DNA of 64,000 nt from Candidatus Zixiibacteriota bacterium. GTDB taxonomy: Bacteria; Desulfobacterota; Binatia; UBA9968. The stretch covers positions 1 through 64,000 of the forward strand of contig DATLYW010000007.1 of NCBI GenBank assembly GCA_035574315.1, read 5' to 3'. Made by a program: the position numbers and the translations under genes. This document shows, piece by piece, positions 54,141 through 61,933 of the stretch. Position 1 is the stretch's first letter. Each line of letters begins with the position of its first letter. Under the pieces are notes generated by a model that worked only from the letters and a program-made list of their open reading frames with translations, was not told where the DNA came from and made no database searches.

Positions 54141-54716
54141 ATGGGGAACGAAAAACCGCCGCTTCGATGGCTTCTCACCGGAAACCCGGGCGTGGGCAAG
54201 ACCACGGTGATTCGCGCCGTCGTCCAGCGGCTGGAAGGCCTCGCCCTGGCGGGTTTCTACACCGGCGAGACCAGGGAAGGAGGGCGCAGAACCGGTTTTC
54301 GGATCGTCACTCTGGACGGCCAGGAGGGAATTCTCGCGACTCTGGGCTCCCGACCGCCGGTCGTGGGCAGATATTCGGTGCACCTGGAGGAGCTCGAGCG
54401 GCTCGCCGACCGTTGCCTCGACCCCGCCCGCAGCCCCGCGGACCTTTACGTGATCGACGAGATCGGCAAGATGGAGCTGCTGTCGAGCCGGTTCAGGAGG
54501 CGCATCACGGAGCTCCTGGAGGGGCCGGCGAACATCCTGGCGACGATCGCGAGAAAGGGGGACGGCTTCGTCGACCGTATCAGGCGCCGACGCGACGTCG
54601 AGCTCGTCGAGGTCACTCGCGCGAACCGCGATCGGCTGCCGGAAGAGCTCGCGCGCCGGATCGAAGCCGCCCTGGGCCCGCGCGGCACGCCTCCCGGGGC
54701 CCTCCCGCAGCGCTGA
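54141..54716 (+). CDS. THEP1-like nucleoside-triphosphatase
   Basis: This 191-residue protein starts MGNEKPPLRWLLTGNPGVGK. GNPGVGKTT is Walker A, VIDEIGKMEL is Walker B and FYTGETREGGRRTGF is the family block between them. THEP1 proteins hydrolyse NTPs with broad specificity and are common in archaea and thermophilic bacteria. The role here is unknown. Confidence 0.87.
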   Translation: MGNEKPPLRWLLTGNPGVGKTTVIRAVVQRLEGLALAGFYTGETREGGRRTGFRIVTLDGQEGILATLGSRPPVVGRYSVHLEELERLADRCLDPARSPADLYVIDEIGKMELLSSRFRRRITELLEGPANILATIARKGDGFVDRIRRRRDVELVEVTRANRDRLPEELARRIEAALGPRGTPPGALPQR

Positions 54717-54794
54717 CCGGCGGCGACTCCTTGCCGCGCCCGCGGCCGCGTCGAGCCGACGACGTCCTGGGATGTTTCTGCGGTCCGGTCGCCG

Positions 54795-54822
54795 TTGATG
54801 ATTTCCGGATAAGATTTAAAAT
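54795..54822 (+). promoter_or_regulatory. sigma70-type promoter for the debranching-type enzyme
   Basis: TTGATG (54795-54800), 16 bp, TAAAAT (54817-54822), with the ATG at 54851. The surroundings are AT-rich relative to neighbours. Confidence 0.5.
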
Positions 54823-54850
54823 AAACCTCGATGTCCCGTGCCAACCTGAG

Positions 54851-57031
54851 ATGTCGAATCCTTCCATGGAACCGATGGTGCGAACCCAAGACGCCTTCTA
54901 CATCGTTGCGACCGACTCCAGAACCGACGCCACACGGGTCCTGAAAGACGGCGATTCGTTCGCCGTGTTCGATCTCCACGGCGACATCCAGTGGTCCGGG
55001 CCGAGCCACGAAGGGCTCTACCACGAGGGGACGCGGTTCCTTTCACGCCTGCTTTTCAAGCTCAACGGCGCCCGCCCCTTCCTGCTGAACTCCACGATCA
55101 AGGAAGACAACCTGCTCTTCGTCGTCAATCTCACCAACCCCGACGTCTATCAACGCCAACGCCTCGTTCTGCCGCGCGGCACGCTGCACATCACGCGCAC
55201 CAAGCTGCTGCGGCAATCCGCGTGCTACGAGCTGATCAGGCTGATCAACTACGGCCTGGCGCCGGTCGAGGTGCAGTTTTCGGTGGAGTTCGGCGCGGAT
55301 TTCGCCGATCTGTTCGAGGTTCGCGGCATGACGCGGCCGCACAAGGGCGCCTACCGGCGCGCCGAGCTGGAGCGCCAGGAGGAGATCTGTTTTTCCTACA
55401 AAGGGCTCGATCAGGTGCTCCGCCGCACCCGCATCCGCTGCTCCCCCGCGCCCGACCTGCTCGACATGTCGCAGGCGCGTTTCGTCCAGGCGCTGAAGCC
55501 CAAGGAAGAAAAGGAGTTCTGCCTGTGCTACTCCTTCGAGACCAACGGCGTCGAGCGCTCGCGCAACGACTACCACCGGGCGCGCGCCGACGCGGAGACC
55601 GCGCTCCGCGAGCTCAAGGCCCGCAGTTGCGTGATCGAGACCTCCAGCCCGAGATTCAACGCGTGGATCGCACGCTCGTCGTCCGATCTCCACATGATGC
55701 TCACGCCGACGCCGCTGGGCGTTTATCCCTACGCCGGCGTGCCCTGGTTCAGCACCCCCTTCGGCCGCGACGGCATCATCACCGCGCTCGAATATCTCTG
55801 GGTCAACAGCGAAGTCGCCCGCGGCGTGCTCGCCTACCTCGCCTCGCTGCAGGCCGAAAAGGACGACCCCGACCGGGACGCCGAGCCCGGCAAGATCCTC
55901 CACGAGATGCGCAAGGGCGAGATGGCCGCTCTCAGGGAAATCCCCTTCGATCGCTACTACGGCTCGGTCGACGCCACGCCCCTCTTCGTCGTTCTCGCGG
56001 GCGCTTACCTGGATTACACGAACGACCTGGGCTTCATCCGGACGATCTGGCCGAAAATCGACCTCGCGCTGCGCTGGCTGGACGAGTACGGCGACGGCGA
56101 CGGCGACGGCTTCATCGAATACTCGCGCCGCTCCACCCGAGGGCTGGTGCACCAGGGCTGGAAGGACTCGTGGGACTCGGTCTTCCACGAGGACGGTTCC
56201 CTCGCCAGCGGCCCCGTGGCGCTATGCGAGGTTCAGGGCTATGCCTACGCCGCGCGCCTCGCGGGAGCGGCGATCGCGGCGGCTCTCGGCGACCGGAAGA
56301 GAGAGTCGGCGCTGGCGGAAAAAGCCGAACGGCTCAAGGAGGCTTTCGGGCGCTCGTTCTGGTGCGAGGATCTTTCCACCTACGCCCTGGCTCTCGACGG
56401 CGCCAAGCGGCCGTGTCGAGTCCGCGCTTCCAACGCGGGCCATTGCCTGTACTCGGGAATCGCCGGCGTCAGGGAAGCCGCGCGGGTGGCCGGGGTGCTG
56501 ATGGGTGAAAGCTTCTTTTCCGGGTGGGGTGTGCGCACCCTTGCGGTTTCCGAGGCCCGCTACAACCCGATGTCGTATCACAACGGCTCCGTCTGGCCGC
56601 ATGACAACGCGCTGATCGCTGCGGGACTGGCGCGCTACGGATACAAAGAGCAGGCTTCGGCGATCCTCAACGCCCTCTTCGACGCGAGCCTGTTCGTCGA
56701 GTATCGCCTGCCCGAGCTGTTCTGCGGGTTTCAGCGGCGCGAAGGCGAAGGGCCGGTTCCCTATCCGGTCGCCTGTTCGCCGCAAGCCTGGGCCGCCGGG
56801 GCCGTGTTCATGCTGCTGCAGGCCGTCCTGGGGTTGCGCATCAACGCTGCCGCCTCCCGCGTGACCTTCGTCCGTCCGATGCTGCCGGAGTTCCTCGACG
56901 AAATCTGGATCAGGAACCTCAAGATCGGCAGCAAGGGATCCGTCGACCTGATCATTCATCGGCGCGCGCGCTACGCGACCATCGGGGTGGAGCGCCGCGA
57001 CGAGGGCATCGAGGTCTTCACCGAAACCTAG
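54851..57031 (+). CDS. amylo-alpha-1,6-glucosidase/glycogen debranching-type enzyme
   Basis: The ATG at 54851 gives 726 residues. The N-terminal domain (about 1-290) carries FAVFDLHGDI and GLYHEGTRFLSRLLFKLNG of GDE_N_bis, and the (alpha/alpha)6 barrel follows with GVPWFSTPFGRDGIITALEY, HQGWKDSWDSVFHEDG and YHNGSVWPHDNALIA. It probably removes alpha-1,6 glucose branches from glycogen or related glucans. Much longer in-frame upstream sequence is antisense to the GNAT gene and is not used. Confidence 0.9.
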   Translation: MSNPSMEPMVRTQDAFYIVATDSRTDATRVLKDGDSFAVFDLHGDIQWSGPSHEGLYHEGTRFLSRLLFKLNGARPFLLNSTIKEDNLLFVVNLTNPDVYQRQRLVLPRGTLHITRTKLLRQSACYELIRLINYGLAPVEVQFSVEFGADFADLFEVRGMTRPHKGAYRRAELERQEEICFSYKGLDQVLRRTRIRCSPAPDLLDMSQARFVQALKPKEEKEFCLCYSFETNGVERSRNDYHRARADAETALRELKARSCVIETSSPRFNAWIARSSSDLHMMLTPTPLGVYPYAGVPWFSTPFGRDGIITALEYLWVNSEVARGVLAYLASLQAEKDDPDRDAEPGKILHEMRKGEMAALREIPFDRYYGSVDATPLFVVLAGAYLDYTNDLGFIRTIWPKIDLALRWLDEYGDGDGDGFIEYSRRSTRGLVHQGWKDSWDSVFHEDGSLASGPVALCEVQGYAYAARLAGAAIAAALGDRKRESALAEKAERLKEAFGRSFWCEDLSTYALALDGAKRPCRVRASNAGHCLYSGIAGVREAARVAGVLMGESFFSGWGVRTLAVSEARYNPMSYHNGSVWPHDNALIAAGLARYGYKEQASAILNALFDASLFVEYRLPELFCGFQRREGEGPVPYPVACSPQAWAAGAVFMLLQAVLGLRINAAASRVTFVRPMLPEFLDEIWIRNLKIGSKGSVDLIIHRRARYATIGVERRDEGIEVFTET

Positions 57032-57127
57032 ACGCCATCGGCCGGTGCCGTGGAACCCGGGAAAGTGTCGCCGGGGAAGACCTGCAGATACTGTCGGCTG
57101 CGCTGGACGACTGCGCCTGCGGCGAGC

Positions 57128-57262
57128 TCAGATCTCGGCTTCGGAATCCTCGTCGAAGCAGTCCACTTGATGCTGCCGCAACTGGTCCTCGGAGCCGAAG
57201 GCCTGGCCGCAGTAATTGCACTCGAATGGCCGCGATTCGCCGGACGCTTGTTGTTCCGCCAT
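57128..57262 (-). CDS. 44-residue C2H2/C2HC-type zinc-finger protein
   Basis: An ATG at 57260-57262 follows AGGAGAGGAAG and ends at a TGA (57128-57130). The product reads AEQQASGESRPFECNYCGQA, then FGSEDQLRQHQVDC and an acidic tail. CNYC, then His and a final Cys, form a CxxC-x12-HxxxxC finger, as in small bacterial zinc-finger proteins. It may bind nucleic acid or protein. Good ribosome site and motif make it credible despite its size. Confidence 0.78.
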   Translation of the reverse strand: MAEQQASGESRPFECNYCGQAFGSEDQLRQHQVDCFDEDSEAEI

Positions 57263-57506
57263 CTTCGAGCTTCCTCTCCTGTGAAGGGATCGGCGCCGCC
57301 GTGGCATGTTTCTTGGCGAACGCCACCCGCTTCTTACGCAATGCCCGTGCCACCGCCATGCCGGGAACCGACATGAGATCTCACGCCTGTTTACGCATCT
57401 CTGCCGGTCGCCGGCGCGGGCGGGGAAGCGTAAAAGATGTCACAGGCTGTGTAGGTTTTGGCACGTCCGGCCCCGACTCAGCGCCGGCACGGCGGACGTC
57501 CGGGGG

Positions 57507-58160
57507 CTAGAATCCGATTCTGCCCTCGAGGAACACGCGCGATCCGGGAAATCTTCGGTCCCGCAGTCTCCGTCTTCTGTCGTCGCGGACCCGGTCGACT
57601 TCGTCTTCGATCGTGCGGCCGATCCATTCCGCGTTGGCGACGAGTTTTTCAGGATCGACGTCCTTGCCGCTGATCGCCATGAGGTTGCGTTCGATCTCGG
57701 AGCGAATCTCGCGGAACGGATCCCAATAGTCTTCGAAGGGATTGCTGTAAGTCGTGTATTCGAGCCAGGCATGCAGGTCCCGCAGCGCCCGCTCGATCAT
57801 CCCGATTGCCGCCGAGACCTCCCCTGCACGGGCTCGCGTGAGACCGAGGTAGAGCCGGGCAAGATGGTCGTCGGGGTAAACGGAAAGGGCCCGCTCGAGC
57901 GACTCCCGGGCTTCGGCCAGCTTGCCGCTCTTGTACTGGGCGCGGCCGACGTACGTCCACACCCCTTCGCGAAAAAGCTCGTACTCGAAGATGTAGCCCG
58001 GATCGATCAGCGCCGCCTGTTGAAAATACGAAAGCGCGCTGTCGGAGTCGCTGATCAGGAGCGCCCGGCGACCGGACTGAACCAGGCCGGCGGCGTGATA
58101 GCCGGCGCAGGAGGCAAGCAGACCGGCGAGCGCCATCGAACCGAGCTTCGCCGCGCTCAT
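57507..58160 (-). CDS. TPR-containing lipoprotein
   Basis: The ATG at 58158-58160 gives 217 residues with a signal peptide and lipobox LLASC. Tetratricopeptide-like helices follow (DSALSYFQQAALIDPGYIFE and EARESLERALSVYPDDHLAR), then a C-terminal acidic and basic region ending in VFLEGRIGF. It is probably a scaffold at a membrane. No ribosome site is seen, and the promoter at 58167-58195 predicts a start at the ATG. Confidence 0.8.
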   Translation of the reverse strand: MSAAKLGSMALAGLLASCAGYHAAGLVQSGRRALLISDSDSALSYFQQAALIDPGYIFEYELFREGVWTYVGRAQYKSGKLAEARESLERALSVYPDDHLARLYLGLTRARAGEVSAAIGMIERALRDLHAWLEYTTYSNPFEDYWDPFREIRSEIERNLMAISGKDVDPEKLVANAEWIGRTIEDEVDRVRDDRRRRLRDRRFPGSRVFLEGRIGF

Positions 58161-58166
58161 CGTCAA

Positions 58167-58195
58167 AGCTTACGAAGCGCTTGACCGCAAGTCAA
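58167..58195 (-). promoter_or_regulatory. sigma70-type promoter of a probable leaderless lipoprotein gene
   Basis: On the minus strand TTGACT (58190-58195), 17 bp, TAAGCT (58167-58172). The transcript start is expected at about 58160, the first base of the ATG. Confidence 0.5.
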
Positions 58196-58319
58196 TTCGC
58201 TGGACGGGAACGCGGTTTCGTGGCAACAATGAGCCGGCCGTCGCTTCGCTGCCGGGCCGGAAGGCGCGGCCGGGCGGCGTCCGGACGGCGGCGGGAATCC
58301 CCGGGTGAGAGAGGTCAAG

Positions 58320-59315
58320 ATGGGAACGTTGCTGCGATCGTTTCTCGGGCTCTGTCTCATTGTCGGTGCGACCTTCGGTCCGGCGGCGGCCCAGGAGCCA
58401 AGGCGGCTCCGGGCCGGCTATACGTCGATCTCCGGAAACATGACGCCGCTCTGGGCGGCTCGCGAAGGGGGCTACTTCAAGAAATACGGCCTCGATTTCG
58501 ATCTGATCTCCATGCCGAGCGGCAACGAAGGCATGAACGCGCTGATCGCGGGCGAGCTGGAGTTCCTCGCCATCGCCGGCAGCACGACCGCCTCGGCGGC
58601 GCTGGGCGGCGCCGACGTGGTCGCTCTCGGCACGACGGTCGAGCGGCTGGTGGCGAGCCTGGTCGTCAACCCTTCCTCCGTCCAGAAGCCGGAAGACCTC
58701 AAGGGGAAATCGGTCGGCATCAGCCGGTTCGGAACCTCCATCGACACGGGCGCACGGATGGCGATTCAGCACTACGGCCTGGAGCCGGTCAGGGACGTGT
58801 CGATCGTTCAGATCGGCGCCGTCGCTTCCATCCTGAGCGCGATGCGCGGCGGCCGGATCCAGGCAGCGATCCTGACCTACCCGTCCATCCTCCAGGCGCG
58901 CCGCGAAGGCTACAGGGAAATGCTCGACATCGCCTCCCTGGGCATGCCGTACGCCTCCACCGGCATCACGACCCGCCGCGCCCTCCTGCAGCAGCGCCGC
59001 GAGCTGGCTGTGAGCTACGTCAAGGCGATCGTCGAGGCGATTGCGCGAATCAAGAAGGACAGGCCCTTCACCCTCGGGGTGATGGCGAAATACCTGAGGA
59101 CGAACGACAAGGAGATCCTGGAAGGCACCTACGAGATCTCCATTGCCAGGTACCTCAAGCGGGTGCCCTACCCGAGCCCGGAAGCGTTTCGCGCCGTTCT
59201 CGAAGAGCTCTCCCAGGTGAACCCCAGGGCCAAGGGACAGGACCCGAAAAAATTCTACGACGACAGCATCCTTCGAGAGCTCGACCGAAGCGGCTTCATC
59301 AAGTCGCTCGAGTAA
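58320..59315 (+). CDS. ABC transporter substrate-binding protein, NMT1/THI5-like (fourth)
   Basis: The ATG at 58320 follows GAGAGG and gives 331 residues with a signal peptide ending near PAAAQ. GYTSISGNMTPLWAAREGGY and DLKGKSVGISRFGTSIDTG are family blocks. No permease or ATPase is adjacent, so it is an orphan binding protein that could use the importer at 9831-12242 or one elsewhere. Confidence 0.85.
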   Translation: MGTLLRSFLGLCLIVGATFGPAAAQEPRRLRAGYTSISGNMTPLWAAREGGYFKKYGLDFDLISMPSGNEGMNALIAGELEFLAIAGSTTASAALGGADVVALGTTVERLVASLVVNPSSVQKPEDLKGKSVGISRFGTSIDTGARMAIQHYGLEPVRDVSIVQIGAVASILSAMRGGRIQAAILTYPSILQARREGYREMLDIASLGMPYASTGITTRRALLQQRRELAVSYVKAIVEAIARIKKDRPFTLGVMAKYLRTNDKEILEGTYEISIARYLKRVPYPSPEAFRAVLEELSQVNPRAKGQDPKKFYDDSILRELDRSGFIKSLE

Positions 59316-59344
59316 CCGCGGCCGCGGTCGTCCGGCGTGCGGCG

Positions 59345-59420
59345 GAAACGATCGCCGAACGCGGTCTTTCGGCTTGAACAAGCGAAGCGATTGAACGGCT
59401 TGAACGGTTTGAACCATCCT
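59345..59420. repeat. dispersed GTTCAA/TTGAAC repeat, partial reverse copy
   Basis: CGCGGTCTTTCGGCTTGAAC continues with GCGATTGAACGGCTTGAACG, in the same orientation as the copy at 33008-33210 but truncated before the long arm. Confidence 0.75.
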
Positions 59421-59431
59421 TCTTTCTTTCG

Positions 59432-59460
59432 TTGACGCCAAAGCGCCGGCGGATTATCCT
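59432..59460 (+). promoter_or_regulatory. sigma70-type promoter for the protease gene
   Basis: TTGACG (59432-59437), 17 bp, TATCCT (59455-59460); the start codon (TTG 59470 or GTG 59479) is almost at the expected transcript start. Confidence 0.5.
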
Positions 59461-59469
59461 ACGCCGGTC

Positions 59470-60231
59470 TTGCGAACGGTGGCCCGAAGATCCTCCCCCC
59501 GACTGAAGCGGCCGTACGGAGCTGTCCTGCTCACCGCCTGTCTTTTTGCGGCCGCCGGCGCGACGCCGGCCCGGCCGCAGGAAAAAGCGGGGGAAATCCG
59601 CCTCTTCGCCGCTCCCGACGAAAATTCCGAGGTCGTCGCGTCGATCGGTAAAGCCGAATCGCTGGCCCCGGTGGCCGAGACGCTGGGCGCCGGCGGGGTT
59701 CGCTGGTTTCTGGTGCGGAGCAAGGCCGGCGAGACGGGGTGGATCAAAGCGGGCAGCGCCGAAGCGTCGAAAACGGAGCAGTTCTTCAGGTCGCTGCCCG
59801 TCGAGCCGATCGTGATCGGCCCGCCGCCGACGTCTGCGAACGCCCCGGCGCCGGGTTCGTTCGTCGTTCCGGTCATGACGACCGCAAGCTCGGTGCTCGT
59901 GCAGGCGACGCTGAACAACAGCGTCTCCGCCTATCTGATTCTCGATACGGGGGCGACCGGGACGATGATCTCGAGCCGGATCGCCAGACAGCTTGCGCTT
60001 CACAACGTCGGCATGATGACCGGCTACTCCGTGGCGGGGCCGGTCACGCGGCCCGTCGCCCGGTTGAGCTCGCTCAAGATCGGCGATGCCGAGGTTCGGG
60101 ACCTGCTGGTGTCGATTCACGACTTTCATCCGAATCCGCGAATCGAGGGGCTTTTGGGGCTGGATTTCCTGAGCCGCTTCCACATCTCCCTCGACGCCCG
60201 TAAAAAGCTCCTGGTGCTGACGCCGCGCTAG
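59470..60231 (+). CDS. exported retropepsin-like aspartyl protease with SH3-like domain
   Basis: The frame opens at TTG 59470 or GTG 59479, with no ribosome site. About 253 residues include a signal segment (GAVLLTACLFAAAGATPARP), an SH3b-like region (about 40-97, ending GWIKAGSA) and a pepsin-type half-barrel with the catalytic DTGATG at 159-164. Later LLGLDFLSRF fits this family. The single DTG means it must dimerise. It may process cell-wall or periplasmic proteins. Confidence 0.8.
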   Translation: MRTVARRSSPRLKRPYGAVLLTACLFAAAGATPARPQEKAGEIRLFAAPDENSEVVASIGKAESLAPVAETLGAGGVRWFLVRSKAGETGWIKAGSAEASKTEQFFRSLPVEPIVIGPPPTSANAPAPGSFVVPVMTTASSVLVQATLNNSVSAYLILDTGATGTMISSRIARQLALHNVGMMTGYSVAGPVTRPVARLSSLKIGDAEVRDLLVSIHDFHPNPRIEGLLGLDFLSRFHISLDARKKLLVLTPR

Positions 60232-60252
60232 AGCGGCTCGAGGAGTTCGACT

Positions 60253-60636
60253 GTGAAAGCCGGCCTGGCGCCCGGGATCGAGCACCGGGAAACCTACGAG
60301 ACGACGGTCGAGATGAGAGCCCGGCAACTCTCCGTCGATGTCCTTTCCACGCCCGCGATGATCGGTCTCATGGAAGCCACCTGCGTCCGCCTGGTCGCCC
60401 CCTACCTCGAGGCGAACGAGCAAACCGTCGGGATTCACGTCGACGTCAAGCATTTCGCTCCGACGCGGATCGGCCGGCGCGTCACCGTGACGGCGCAGTT
60501 GCTGGAAGCCAGCGGAAACCGTCTCCGGTTTGCGGTTTCCGCCGAGAACGATGGCGGGGTGAAGATCGGCGCGGGCACGCACCGGCGGGCGCTGATCGAC
60601 ACCGGTACGTTCGCCGCCAGGCGCAAGGAGACCTGA
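60253..60636 (+). CDS. FlK-like hotdog thioesterase
   Basis: A GTG at 60253 follows GAGGAG and gives 127 residues. T33 in STPAMIGLMEAT, E41 and H67 (VKHFAP) have exactly the spacing of the Thr42/Glu50/His76 triad of fluoroacetyl-CoA thioesterase FlK. It probably hydrolyses a short acyl-CoA, with no proof that fluoroacetyl-CoA is the substrate. The adjacent cysteine hydrolase is 27 bp downstream. Confidence 0.82.
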   Translation: MKAGLAPGIEHRETYETTVEMRARQLSVDVLSTPAMIGLMEATCVRLVAPYLEANEQTVGIHVDVKHFAPTRIGRRVTVTAQLLEASGNRLRFAVSAENDGGVKIGAGTHRRALIDTGTFAARRKET

Positions 60637-60663
60637 AGATCTGCGCTCCCGGAGGTTGCCGCC

Positions 60664-61308
60664 ATGCTGATCGAGCTTGATTATCCCGAAGCGCGCCCGG
60701 TCCAGCTGGACGCGGCGCGCACGCTCCTGCTCATCGTCGACATGGAGAACGAGAACGCGCATCCCGCGGGCGCGCTCTTCATCGGAGAGCCGGTCCGAAA
60801 GATCATCCCGAAAATCGCAGGACTGCGCGAGCGCGTCCGGGCCGCGGGCGGACGCGTCGCGCACACGCAGTCGGTCCGCTCCCCCGACGCGCTGGAGTTC
60901 ACCGTGTTCAACAACGTCGTGCGCAAGCTCGAGGGGAGCTGGGGGGCGGAGCTGATCGACGAGCTCAAGCCCGCGCCGGACGAGCCGCTGATCGTCAAAC
61001 GGACGCACGACTGCTTCTATCGCACGGGAATGGACGAGCTGCTCTCGCGCATGGGGCTGCGCCCCGGGGAAGGACAGGTGGTCGTCACCGGCATCTCGAC
61101 GCGCAACTGCGTGCAGTCGGCGGTGATGGGATTCAGCGTTCGCGACTACCGCGTCTACGTGCCGATGGACTGCACCGCACAGAAGGACGAGAAGGAAGTG
61201 CTGCAGGCCTTCTCGCTCTTTACCAGCTTCGGCTACCGGCACAACGTGACGATGACGCGCTCGGATCTGATCTCCGTTCGGCCCCTTTCGACCGGCGGCG
61301 CCGGATGA
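60664..61308 (+). CDS. isochorismatase-family cysteine hydrolase
   Basis: The ATG at 60664 follows CGGAGG and gives 214 residues. The catalytic Asp26 (LLIVDMEN), Lys112 (IVKRTHDCF) and Cys149 (GISTRNCVQSAV) are all present. Family members hydrolyse isochorismate, N-carbamoyl compounds, nicotinamide or similar amides. Neighbours suggest a small-acid pathway, with the exact reaction unknown. Confidence 0.88.
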   Translation: MLIELDYPEARPVQLDAARTLLLIVDMENENAHPAGALFIGEPVRKIIPKIAGLRERVRAAGGRVAHTQSVRSPDALEFTVFNNVVRKLEGSWGAELIDELKPAPDEPLIVKRTHDCFYRTGMDELLSRMGLRPGEGQVVVTGISTRNCVQSAVMGFSVRDYRVYVPMDCTAQKDEKEVLQAFSLFTSFGYRHNVTMTRSDLISVRPLSTGGAG

Positions 61309-61347
61309 GAGGCATCCGTCGGGCGCCTTTTCCCTCGGCCGCGTTGC

Positions 61348-61377
61348 TTGACCGGCGCCTTCGGTTGGCAGTATTGT
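61348..61377 (+). promoter_or_regulatory. sigma70-type promoter for the VOC gene
   Basis: TTGACC (61348-61353), 18 bp, TATTGT (61372-61377); the ATG at 61434 follows AAAGGAGG. Confidence 0.45.
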
Positions 61378-61433
61378 CTTGCCGCCCGGTATCAGGCGCG
61401 GGAGAAACGCCGTGGCAGAGAAAGGAGGCGGCG

Positions 61434-61880
61434 ATGCCCAAGTTGCGTCACATCGCGCTCCATACCCCCGATCCGGAAAAAACCGCGGAGTTCTACAAGC
61501 GCGTCTTCGAGATGGTCGAGGTCGGGAGAACCGACTCCCCGCTCGCCCGCGGAATCTATCTGAGCGACGGGACCGTCAATCTCGCGGTGCTCCGGTTCAA
61601 GACGGCCGAAGCGGCGGACCGGCACGACGGCCTCGGACCGGTCTTCGGGCTGCACCATTTCGGCTTCTGGGTGGAGGATGCCGAAGAGACCCGCCGCCGC
61701 CTGCTGGCCGCGGGCGCAGAGTACCGCGAGAGCCGCCCGGAGGGCGCGGCCACGAGCTTCTTCGAGGAAAAGTACAAGGGCCCGGACGGCGTCATGCTCG
61801 ACATCACCGCGCACGGCTGGGCCGGCGCGGAACCGGTCGGCGCGGCCGCTTCCCGGCCTGCGCGGCGGCCGGGCTCTTGA
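61434..61880 (+). CDS. VOC/glyoxalase family protein
   Basis: The 148-residue protein starts MPKLRHIALHTPDPEKTAEF. The first His ligand is in LRHIALHT and the second in LHHFGFWVE. The usual final glutamate is replaced by aspartate in GVMLDITAH. It might be a dioxygenase-, lyase- or resistance-type VOC protein. It lies 53 bp before a CoxL-like gene. Confidence 0.82.
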   Translation: MPKLRHIALHTPDPEKTAEFYKRVFEMVEVGRTDSPLARGIYLSDGTVNLAVLRFKTAEAADRHDGLGPVFGLHHFGFWVEDAEETRRRLLAAGAEYRESRPEGAATSFFEEKYKGPDGVMLDITAHGWAGAEPVGAAASRPARRPGS

Positions 61881-61933
61881 AAAAATCCGGGAGGGCGGCC
61901 TGGTCCGGCAACCGTCCGGTAGCACTCGGCTCC

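Noticed and set aside
53534..54850. Long N-terminal extension of the debranching-type enzyme
   Set aside because: It is antisense to the GNAT gene and overlaps the THEP1 gene. A good promoter and an ATG lie at 54795-54851.
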